Source of the DNA: Bacteroidales bacterium
Lineage (GTDB): Bacteria > Bacteroidota > Bacteroidia > Bacteroidales > UBA932
Length of the DNA: 49,802 nucleotides
Assembly: GCA_017445425.1 (NCBI GenBank)
Contig: JAFSUF010000030.1
Span: 1-49,802, forward strand
Direction: 5' to 3'
The notes under the pieces were generated by a model. It was not told the origin of the DNA, did no database searches, and saw only the letters and a program-made list of their open reading frames with translations. Position numbers and translations under genes: made by a program. This document shows, piece by piece, positions 16,685-23,666 of this stretch. Position 1 is the first letter of the stretch. Each line of letters starts with the position of its first letter.

Positions 16685-17473
16685 ATGAAAAGAATTCTTT
16701 TGGTATTGACGGTGGCGGTGATGACCACCTCCTGCGGTGTCCTTGCGCATGTGGATACCTCCAGAGCCCTTTATGGTGCCACAAAAGCGTTGCAGGCCGC
16801 CACGATAACCGACGAGCAGGTACAATCTTATATGAGGCAGTATGTTGCACAACTGGACGCCTCCAACAAAGTGTGTGCGGCCAGCAGTACCTATGGCCGC
16901 CGGCTGGCGACCCTCACAAAGGGATTGACCGATGTGGACGGGCTGCCGCTCAATTTCAAGGTTTATCAGACAGACCAGGTAAATGCTTTCGCCTGTGCCG
17001 ATGGCAGCGTAAGGGTCTATAGCGGTCTTATGGACCTGCTTACAGACGACGAGGTGCTGGGTGTGATAGGCCACGAGATAGGCCACGTGGCGCTGAAACA
17101 CTCCAAGAAGGAGGTACAGAACGCATACATTACCAGCGCCGTGCTCGACGGCCTGGCATCTACAAGTACCACAATCGCCACCCTGACGGATTCGCAGCTG
17201 GGCGCGCTGGGAGAGGCCGCTCTGAATGCCAGATATTCAAAGAAGCAGGAGAATGAAGCTGATGATTATGGCTATGAATTCCTGAAAACGCACGGGAAGA
17301 ATCCCGTTGCAATGATAAAGAGCTTCCAGAAGATGCTGGCTCTCAAGAATGCCTCCGGTGCGAAATCAAGCAGTGGAGTGAACCAGCTGCTCTCTTCACA
17401 CCCTGAGCTGGAGACACGCATATCCCGCATCACCCAGAAGGCGATAGCTGACGGATATATTAAAGTAAAATAA
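16685..17473 (+). CDS. M48 family zinc metalloprotease lipoprotein
   Basis: 262 residues from the ATG at 16685; an upstream in-frame start at 16592 lies inside the divergent gene and lacks a signal peptide. Signal MKRILLVLTVAVMTTSC gives a lipoprotein (C17). The zinc site is HEIGH (H130, E131, H134) with the third ligand E191 in QENEADDYGYEFL; the LSSHPELETRISRI tail is typical of M48/BepA-LoiP-like periplasmic proteases. It probably degrades or helps assemble outer-membrane proteins. It is transcribed divergently from the oxidoreductase; TACCTTAG at 16673-16680 is a near match to the -7 consensus. It converges on the rubredoxin gene through a shared terminator. Confidence 0.9.
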   Translation: MKRILLVLTVAVMTTSCGVLAHVDTSRALYGATKALQAATITDEQVQSYMRQYVAQLDASNKVCAASSTYGRRLATLTKGLTDVDGLPLNFKVYQTDQVNAFACADGSVRVYSGLMDLLTDDEVLGVIGHEIGHVALKHSKKEVQNAYITSAVLDGLASTSTTIATLTDSQLGALGEAALNARYSKKQENEADDYGYEFLKTHGKNPVAMIKSFQKMLALKNASGAKSSSGVNQLLSSHPELETRISRITQKAIADGYIKVK

Positions 17474-17497
17474 AAAGAGCGTCGCTCTTGTTTTATT
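17473..17497. terminator. Bidirectional terminator between M48 protease and rubredoxin genes
   Basis: AAGAGC-gtc-GCTCTT (17475-17489) is followed by GTTTTATTT on the plus strand and by TTTTTATTTTA on the minus strand. It overlaps the M48 stop and the rubredoxin stop codon. Confidence 0.75.
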
Positions 17498-17654
17498 TGG
17501 CGGGGCTGAAGTCTTCTTTGCCTACGCCGCACAGGGGGCAAACCCAGTCTGCGGGGAGATCTTCGAAAGAGGTGCCGGGAGCGATGCCGTTATCGGGATC
17601 ACCGGCTGCGGGGTCGTATTCATACCCGCAAACGTTGCAAGTATATTTGCTCAT
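17493..17654 (-). CDS. Rubredoxin
   Basis: 53 residues from the ATG at 17654. The longer frame would add an unrelated 26-residue leader, while [15 protein letters not shown] is the classic rubredoxin start. Iron ligands are C6, C9, C39 and C42 (CNVCG and CPLCG), with [22 protein letters not shown] between them. It carries electrons to the flavodiiron protein encoded just upstream (86-base gap), a well-known oxygen or NO reductase pair of anaerobes. The gap contains a 10-bp inverted repeat (17666-17713) that may tune its expression relative to the upstream gene. Confidence 0.97.
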   Translation of the reverse strand: MSKYTCNVCGYEYDPAAGDPDNGIAPGTSFEDLPADWVCPLCGVGKEDFSPAK

Positions 17655-17665
17655 TATACCGTATC

Positions 17666-17713
17666 TCGCAAGTTCGGAGTTTTGATTCAGACTGTGCATC
17701 AGGGAACTTGCGA
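17666..17713. promoter_or_regulatory. Inverted repeat TCGCAAGTTC...GAACTTGCGA in the flavodiiron-rubredoxin gap
   Basis: Perfect 10-bp arms at 17666-17675 and 17704-17713 separated by 28 bases, 11 bases upstream of the rubredoxin ATG. There is no T-run after the near arm on the transcribed strand. It could be an RNA hairpin affecting translation or stability, or a DNA operator for a separate rubredoxin promoter. Confidence 0.45.
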
Positions 17714-17740
17714 AATATTGCCTGACGCGCAATCTGTTAT

Positions 17741-18940
17741 CTATTGCAATTTCCCGGCAAACCCGCGACCATATTCTTCACAGGCGGCCAGCGCCGCTTC
17801 GTCGGGAACCCATAGGGTGCGGATGCCTTCGTCAACCACGGTGATGCCTGCCTCGGTGAGCAGCGCGGAGAGCTGTTTGACAGCCTCGCCGCTCCAGCCG
17901 TACGACCCGAATACCGCACCGACCTTCTTTTTGAGTTTCATCCCCCTGACCATCTCCATAAGGCCGGCGATGGCGTAGGAATAACCGTTGTTGATGGTGG
18001 GGGAGCCCACAATCACGGCGCGGGAGTGGAATATCTCTGTGAGGATATCGTTCTTGTCCTCTTTGGCAGCATTGAAGAGCTTCACGGCAGTGCCGTGAGC
18101 TGCGGAGGTGATGCCGCGGGCAATCGCCTCTGCCATCAGGCGGGTGCTGTTCCACATGGTGTCATAGACAATAGTCACCTGATTCTCGGCGTACGCGTCA
18201 GCCCAAAGAATATATTTTTCTATAATTTTTTCCAGATCCTTGCGCCAGATTACTCCGTGGCTGGGGCAGATGAGCGCTATGGGCAGGTTCATGGCCAGAA
18301 TCTCCTTCACCTTGCGGGTCACCATAGGGCAGAAGGGGGCCAGGATGTTGGCATAATATTTCTCCGCCTCGGCCATCATCTCCGCCTCGGGGACCTCGTC
18401 GTTGAAAAGACTTTCGCTGGCATAGTGCTGCCCGAAGCCGTCATTGCTGAACAGTATGCCGCCGCAGCCGTCGTAATAGCTGAACATGGTGTCGGGCCAG
18501 TGGAGCATGGGGGCCTCTATAAAGGTCAGGCTCTCGCCGCCGCCCAGATCCAGCTTGTCACCGGTCTTGACTTTCACAAAGTTCCAGTCCTGATGATAAT
18601 GTCCGCGGATAATTGCCTCTCCCTTGGCGGTGCAGTATATCGGGGTGTCCGGGATTGCGCGCATCAGCTCAACCAGTGCGCCGGAGTGGTCGCTTTCGTT
18701 GTGCTGCATAATCACGGCGTCAATCTGCCCCAGGTCAATCTCCTGCTTGAGCCGTGCCACAAATTCGCGGTCGTAGGGGCCCCACACCGTGTCAATCAAA
18801 ACCGTCTTGGATGCGCCGCGCAGCAGATAGGCGTTGTAGCTTGACCCGCGGCGGGTGCTGAGCTCGTTGCCATGGAACATTTTAAGCTCCCAGTCGGTCT
18901 TGCCGACCCAAGAGATGTTTTCGGTTATTCTCTTTGCCAT
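17741..18940 (-). CDS. Flavodiiron protein (FprA-type oxygen/NO reductase)
   Basis: 399 residues from ATG 18940. A GTG two codons earlier (18946) overlaps the -7 element, so it is not a credible start. The metallo-beta-lactamase-like diiron domain has H80, E82, D84 and H85 (QHNESDHSG), H147 (PMLHWPD), D167 (FSNDGFG) and H228 (CPSHG), all the expected ligands. The flavodoxin domain begins ~255 with the FMN phosphate loop YDTMWNSTR and continues with [10 protein letters not shown] and [12 protein letters not shown]. It is a two-domain class A enzyme without a fused rubredoxin, consistent with the separate rubredoxin gene downstream. It reduces O2 to water (or NO to N2O) in the cytoplasm. Confidence 0.96.
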   Translation of the reverse strand: MAKRITENISWVGKTDWELKMFHGNELSTRRGSSYNAYLLRGASKTVLIDTVWGPYDREFVARLKQEIDLGQIDAVIMQHNESDHSGALVELMRAIPDTPIYCTAKGEAIIRGHYHQDWNFVKVKTGDKLDLGGGESLTFIEAPMLHWPDTMFSYYDGCGGILFSNDGFGQHYASESLFNDEVPEAEMMAEAEKYYANILAPFCPMVTRKVKEILAMNLPIALICPSHGVIWRKDLEKIIEKYILWADAYAENQVTIVYDTMWNSTRLMAEAIARGITSAAHGTAVKLFNAAKEDKNDILTEIFHSRAVIVGSPTINNGYSYAIAGLMEMVRGMKLKKKVGAVFGSYGWSGEAVKQLSALLTEAGITVVDEGIRTLWVPDEAALAACEEYGRGFAGKLQ

Positions 18941-18945
18941 ACCCA

Positions 18946-18953
18946 CAAATGTA
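18946..18953 (-). promoter_or_regulatory. -7 element TACATTTG for the flavodiiron protein gene
   Basis: Minus-strand TACATTTG, a perfect TAnnTTTG, begins 6 bases before the chosen ATG, which implies a very short leader and rules out the GTG at 18946. Confidence 0.5.
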
Positions 18954-18965
18954 AGATATTTTTGT

Positions 18966-18973
18966 TAAATTTG
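18966..18973 (+). promoter_or_regulatory. -7 element TAAATTTG for the nuclease/TBDT operon
   Basis: A perfect TAnnTTTG 37 bases upstream of the ATG at 19011, back to back with the flavodiiron promoter. A TTTG lies immediately upstream but too close to serve as -33. Confidence 0.55.
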
Positions 18974-19010
18974 TAGATAAGCGAAATGAAAACAAAAATC
19001 GATAGCTGAT

Positions 19011-21404
19011 ATGAAACAAATCAAATTATTTGCATTGCTGGCGGTCATTTCTGCCTTTGCAGCGCTTGCCGGATGCCAGCAGAAGGTAGAGGATCCCTTT
19101 ATCAGGATAGAGGGAGAAAGCACTCTTACCATTGGGCAAGACAAGGCAACAATCACAGTTAAGATTCTCTGTAACAGGGATTGGAAAGTGCGTATGGACA
19201 GCAAGTCCAGCGAATGGATGGTAGTTGAGCCAAGCAGTGGCGCGGCCTCTGACAAAGCCATCGAGGTCACCCTCACGGTGGCGGAGAATACCGGTGTCAA
19301 CCGCACGGCGGCCATTGAGTTCTACACCGGGATAGCCACAACGATGCTTACGGTGATTCAACAGGGGCCCAAGGGGGATTCTGACGGGGTGGAGAGCCTC
19401 TCCGTAGAGGATTTTATAAAAGCGGCCGACAAGAGTACATATTTCCGTTTGTCCGGAACAGTTTCCGGCTTCAATTCACAGTTCTGCAGCTTTAACTTGA
19501 CGGATGCCACAGGCACCATCTATGTCTATTCCGTCACGGAAGATTCCAAGCGCGACTGGAGCGACAAGATCAAGAACGGAGGCACCGTCACTATACAGGG
19601 ACAGTATGAATACTACTCCCAGAAGAGCCAGCACGAGGTTGTGAATGCGATAATTGAGTCGTTCACTCCCGGCGAAGAGGTACAGCCCGGCAATCCTGAA
19701 GGCGACGGCACCATGGCTTCACCCTTCAACGTAGCGGCGGCATGCCTGGCCGTTAAAAACCTTACATGGACCTCCAACTCCGACTACCAGAAGGTCGGCC
19801 CGTACTATGTTAAAGGCAAGGTAAGCGCCATCAGCCAGGATTACACCTACAATATCTCCGACGGACGCAGCTACGGCAATGCCCGCTTCAGCATCTCCGA
19901 CGACGGTTCGGCCTCCTCCGAGCAGTTCACGCTCTATAACCTTTATTATCTCGGCAATGCGAAGTTCGCCGCCGGCCAGACAGATATCTCTGTGGGGGAC
20001 GACGTTGTCATTTATGCCGATCTGATGAATTACCATGGCGACACCCCCGAGAATTCAGGCGGCTACCTCTATTCTCTCAACGGCGATACGGGGAGCGGCT
20101 CCCAGGGAGGCGATACCGTTACCGGCACGGTGGGCGATATCGTTGCCGCGGCCGATAACAGCACCGTGGTTATCCCAGAAGCCACCGTGGCGGCGAAGTC
20201 CACCGTCGGAGTGGTTGTGACTGACGGAGCCTCCAACGTATATATCTATTTCGACGGCAAGGCCGGCGAGACCGTGCCGGATGTGGCAATAGGCGACAAG
20301 GTCAAAGTAGCGGCAACCAAGACAACATACGGCGGTGTGCCGGAACTCAAGACGGCCACCGTTACAAAACTGTCTGCCGGAGAGATCACATACCCTGCAC
20401 CAAAAGACATTAATCCGATTGCAACCACCTATGCATCCGGCGTTACGGAGTTTGTCCAGATGACCGGCACGCTCAAGGTGTCCGGCAATTACTATAATGT
20501 AGAGATGGACGGAGTGGATTCCAGTAGCAAAATGGGGTCCGTCTCCTCCCCCCTGGCCTCGCTTAACGTAGCGTCGTTCGACGGCAAGAGGGTCGTCGTC
20601 ACGGGCTATTTCACTGGCCTGACAGGCTCCAACAAGTATATTAATATAGTGGCCACAGAAGTGGCGCTTGCTGATGCTGATGCGAAATACTGCAATGTCA
20701 ACCCCACGACAATCGGCGCCAAGTCGGATGCCACATCTGCAAGCTTCAATATAAGTTCCAATACAGATTGGACGGTTGCCTGCGACAATGCTGCTTTCAC
20801 GGTATCCCCGGCTTCTGGCAACGGTGACGCCACAGTTACGGTAACGTTCCCTGTAAATGAAGGGGACGAAGCCCGGGTTGCAAACATAACCGTGACTTGT
20901 CCGGGTGCATCGGTAGAGACGGTGGTGGTGCTGACCCAGGGCAGGCCTTCGAGCGGGGAAGAGGTCACTATCGACATAGATTTCACATCTGTTATCGCCG
21001 ATCTGCCCCAGGGCAGCGGCGGTGGCCTTGACAACGGTACGTATACTTTTGAGGGTTATACCTTTGTCTTTCATGCTGCCAACAAATTCTATCAGGCAAA
21101 GAATGGCGATAAGGAAGAGTATTATCTGCTGATTGGTAAGACCAATTCGTTTATCCAACTGCCGGTATTGGAGGGTAAGGCACTCACTAAGGTGGCCTTC
21201 CTGACAGGCGTGAGCGCTTCTGAAAACGTCATAGTTGATGTCAGCAAGACAGACGGCACCCGCCTCAATGTCAATGATGCCAAGCTCAAGAAGGGCACCA
21301 GATACGAGTGGGAGGTCAACGGAGAGGCCGGGGTGGCTTACCAGTTGTTGATAGTTAATAACTATAATGCCCAGTTCCAGAATCTTACCTTGATTTATGA
21401 ATAG
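19011..21404 (+). CDS. Large BACON / OB-fold multidomain surface lipoprotein
   Basis: 797 residues with lipoprotein signal ending LAGC (C22). A BACON-type domain spans ~30-118 (CNRDWKVRMDSKSSEWMVVEPSSG). An OB-fold-like domain follows at ~124-215 (VEDFIKAADKSTYFRLSGTVSG...LTDATGTIYVYSV). A second OB-like module covers ~240-350 (YYVKGKVSAIS...RFSISDDG) and a third ~370-550. A second BACON domain lies at ~560-650 (SSNTDWTVACDNAAFTVSPASG). A C-terminal jelly-roll-like module is at ~660-797. No catalytic motif was seen. OB folds often bind single-stranded nucleic acid, and the next gene, overlapped by 8 bases, is a nuclease, so a surface capture role for nucleic acid is inferred. First gene of a five-gene operon. 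Confidence 0.8.
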   Translation: MKQIKLFALLAVISAFAALAGCQQKVEDPFIRIEGESTLTIGQDKATITVKILCNRDWKVRMDSKSSEWMVVEPSSGAASDKAIEVTLTVAENTGVNRTAAIEFYTGIATTMLTVIQQGPKGDSDGVESLSVEDFIKAADKSTYFRLSGTVSGFNSQFCSFNLTDATGTIYVYSVTEDSKRDWSDKIKNGGTVTIQGQYEYYSQKSQHEVVNAIIESFTPGEEVQPGNPEGDGTMASPFNVAAACLAVKNLTWTSNSDYQKVGPYYVKGKVSAISQDYTYNISDGRSYGNARFSISDDGSASSEQFTLYNLYYLGNAKFAAGQTDISVGDDVVIYADLMNYHGDTPENSGGYLYSLNGDTGSGSQGGDTVTGTVGDIVAAADNSTVVIPEATVAAKSTVGVVVTDGASNVYIYFDGKAGETVPDVAIGDKVKVAATKTTYGGVPELKTATVTKLSAGEITYPAPKDINPIATTYASGVTEFVQMTGTLKVSGNYYNVEMDGVDSSSKMGSVSSPLASLNVASFDGKRVVVTGYFTGLTGSNKYINIVATEVALADADAKYCNVNPTTIGAKSDATSASFNISSNTDWTVACDNAAFTVSPASGNGDATVTVTFPVNEGDEARVANITVTCPGASVETVVVLTQGRPSSGEEVTIDIDFTSVIADLPQGSGGGLDNGTYTFEGYTFVFHAANKFYQAKNGDKEEYYLLIGKTNSFIQLPVLEGKALTKVAFLTGVSASENVIVDVSKTDGTRLNVNDAKLKKGTRYEWEVNGEAGVAYQLLIVNNYNAQFQNLTLIYE

Positions 21405-22599
21405 AATAAGATTATTGCTCCTGGCCGTTGCGGCTTTGGCCGTGGCTTGTACCAAGCCCGACGGGGAGACTTTTTCCGTAAGTGTCAAGAATACCGATGT
21501 GGACGGTAGCCGCGGTACGCAGTTCGTCCAGGTGACTGCCGCCGAGGGGGAAGCATGGACCCTGGCCGTAACCGACGAGAACGGAATCAGGGCAGACTGG
21601 GCGGAGGTCGATCCCGCCGGTGGCATCGGTCCCAAAAGGTCCGCTACCGTCACATGGGACAAGAATATGACGGGGGCGGCGCGTACCATGGTGATTCACG
21701 GTACGACCGACAGGCATAGCGACCAGGTACGCATAGTGCAGGCGGCATATAAGTCCGGTACAGAAACCCCGGAGCTGCCATCCCAGATCAAAGCCGATCC
21801 TGTCCCCGGCTGGCTCGAGCTCCCCGCCACGGATGATGCCTCGCTCTACTTTATCACTCATGAGAGCAACAACGCCGCAGGGCGCAATTATTCCTTCTAT
21901 TGGGATACCCGGGCGCTGGTGGCGAACTGGGTGGCATATCCCCTGAACAAGAACCTGATAGGATCGGGCTCCCGTACCAACGAATGGGGTCTGGATCCCA
22001 AGCTGCCGCGAGATGTGCAGCCGGTGCTCTATTCCGGATACAGAAGTTCCACGGCCAGCGGTAACATAGACGGTGGTACCGTCTATTACGACCGCGGCCA
22101 TCAGTTGCCTTCTGCCGACCGTCTCAACCCCAGCGAGAATGTGCAGACCTTCTACGGTACCAATATCACCCCCCAGGTCAATGAACTCAACTCCTATATC
22201 TGGGCCTCCTTAGAGGGGCGCGTACGCGACTGGTCCAAGTCGTTTGACACGCTGTATGTGGTTTCCGGTTGCGTAACCAAGGGCAGCAACGCCTATGCGT
22301 ACGATAACGATGGGAAGAAGGTAACTGTTCCAGTAGGTTATTACAAGGCGCTTCTGGGTTACGACCGCAATCGCGCCAAAGGCATCACGTCGCAGACTTT
22401 GGGATATACTGCCGTTGGATTCTATCTGGAGCAGCGTCCATACAGCGACGAGAATTACCTCGATTGCGCCATGACCATAGACGAACTGGAGAAGAAAGTG
22501 GGCGTGGATCTATTTGTAAATCTGCCCAGTGAGATTGGCAATGCCCTCTATGACAAGGTGGAATCCACCCGTGACTCATACTGGTGGACCGGAAGATAG
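21397..22599 (+). CDS. DNA/RNA non-specific endonuclease (NUC1 family) lipoprotein
   Basis: 400 residues with lipoprotein signal MNRIRLLLLAVAALAVAC (C18). Residues ~25-120 form a BACON-like beta-sandwich (GTQFVQVTAAEGEAWTLAV...ADWAEVDPAGG). The catalytic ββα-Me domain then carries YYDRGHQLPSADR (catalytic His235), followed by TNITPQVNELNSYIWASLEGRVRDW with the Mg-binding Asn and LYVVSGCV. This is the Serratia nuclease/NucA fold, which cuts single- and double-stranded DNA and RNA without sequence preference. Lipid anchoring suggests it acts on the cell surface or in the periplasm. Its ATG lies in an 8-base overlap, ATGAATAG, with the stop of the preceding gene. Confidence 0.93.
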   Translation: MNRIRLLLLAVAALAVACTKPDGETFSVSVKNTDVDGSRGTQFVQVTAAEGEAWTLAVTDENGIRADWAEVDPAGGIGPKRSATVTWDKNMTGAARTMVIHGTTDRHSDQVRIVQAAYKSGTETPELPSQIKADPVPGWLELPATDDASLYFITHESNNAAGRNYSFYWDTRALVANWVAYPLNKNLIGSGSRTNEWGLDPKLPRDVQPVLYSGYRSSTASGNIDGGTVYYDRGHQLPSADRLNPSENVQTFYGTNITPQVNELNSYIWASLEGRVRDWSKSFDTLYVVSGCVTKGSNAYAYDNDGKKVTVPVGYYKALLGYDRNRAKGITSQTLGYTAVGFYLEQRPYSDENYLDCAMTIDELEKKVGVDLFVNLPSEIGNALYDKVESTRDSYWWTGR

Positions 22600-22607
22600 A
22601 CAGGCCT

Positions 22608-23666
22608 ATGAAAAGATTTGTTACAATCGCGTTTATCCTGCTGCTGGCCATCGGTGCCAACGCGCAGAAGCGAACCTATGTGATAGGCTTCTACAATCTG
22701 GAGAACCTGTTTGACATCTACGACGACCCAGCGAAGAACGATCAGGAGTTCCTCCCCGACGGGGCCAACAACTGGACTCAGGCCAAATATGAGAAGAAGC
22801 TCGCCAATATGGCAAAGGTGATCCGTTCCATGAAAGAAGAGAACGGCCGCTATCACACAATCCTCGGGGTGAGTGAGATAGAGAACCGCATGGTCCTCGA
22901 AGACCTGGTAGCGCAACCCGCCATCGCCGAGGCCAACTATCAGATAGTGCATTATGACGGTCCCGACCGCCGCGGCGTGGATGTGGCACTGCTGTACAAG
23001 CCGGAGCAGTTTACCTTTCTTGACTCCGAGTCGATACCTTTCACCTTTGAAGGGAGCGACATTGACTTTTCAGACGTCGACACCGGCTACTTCCGCACCC
23101 GCGACATACTTATGGTGCATGGCACCATAGCCGGCGAACACTTCGCCTTCTATGTGATGCACCTCCCCAGCCGCATCGGCGGCAAGGGGGGCAACCTTCG
23201 CAACAGGGGAGCTGAGATAGCATACAACCACTCCCTGCGCATGATGGAGAAGTATCCGGGCATCAAGATAGTGGCTATGGGCGACATGAACGACGATCCG
23301 TTTGACGAGAGTATCGCCAGTTATTATCATGGTCGCGAAAAACTGGAGGCAGTGGGCACGGAAGATTATTTCAATCCGTTCTACCAGATGGTAAAGGACG
23401 GCCTGGGTTCACTCTGCTACCAGGGCCAGTGGAGCATATACGACCAGATTATCGTCAACCACACCCTTGCTTATGCTCCGGCCGGCGGACTCAAGCTGGT
23501 TAGAATTAACAAGGGTTACTATGGGCGTGTGTTCAAGAAGCATTTCATGGTGACCAAGAGCGGGCAATACAAGGATTATCCCTTGCGCACCTTCTCCAAT
23601 GGCGCTTTTATCAACGGTTTCAGCGACCACTTTCCCACATATATCGTAATTAGCAAAGATGAATAA
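22608..23666 (+). CDS. Secreted endonuclease/exonuclease/phosphatase family protein
   Basis: 352 residues from the ATG at 22608; signal MKRFVTIAFILLLAIGANAQ ends in a normal NAQ cleavage site, so it is periplasmic or secreted. The EEP (DNase I-like) fold is seen as IGFYNLENLFD, GVSEIENRMVLEDL (metal-binding Glu), RRGVDVALLYKP, MHLPSRIGG, GDMNDDPFDES and a closing GFSDHFP (catalytic Asp-His). It hydrolyses phosphodiesters, plausibly trimming oligonucleotides made by the upstream NUC1 nuclease; a sugar- or lipid-phosphatase activity is also known in the family. Paralogue at 46296-47273 lacks a signal peptide. Gap to the upstream gene is 8 bases; the next gene overlaps by 8. Confidence 0.9.
   Translation: MKRFVTIAFILLLAIGANAQKRTYVIGFYNLENLFDIYDDPAKNDQEFLPDGANNWTQAKYEKKLANMAKVIRSMKEENGRYHTILGVSEIENRMVLEDLVAQPAIAEANYQIVHYDGPDRRGVDVALLYKPEQFTFLDSESIPFTFEGSDIDFSDVDTGYFRTRDILMVHGTIAGEHFAFYVMHLPSRIGGKGGNLRNRGAEIAYNHSLRMMEKYPGIKIVAMGDMNDDPFDESIASYYHGREKLEAVGTEDYFNPFYQMVKDGLGSLCYQGQWSIYDQIIVNHTLAYAPAGGLKLVRINKGYYGRVFKKHFMVTKSGQYKDYPLRTFSNGAFINGFSDHFPTYIVISKDE

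Noticed and set aside
20055-21689. 544-codon minus-strand open frame opposite the BACON/OB lipoprotein
   Set aside because: It is antisense to two well-supported genes, contains no domain I recognise and has no promoter-like element.
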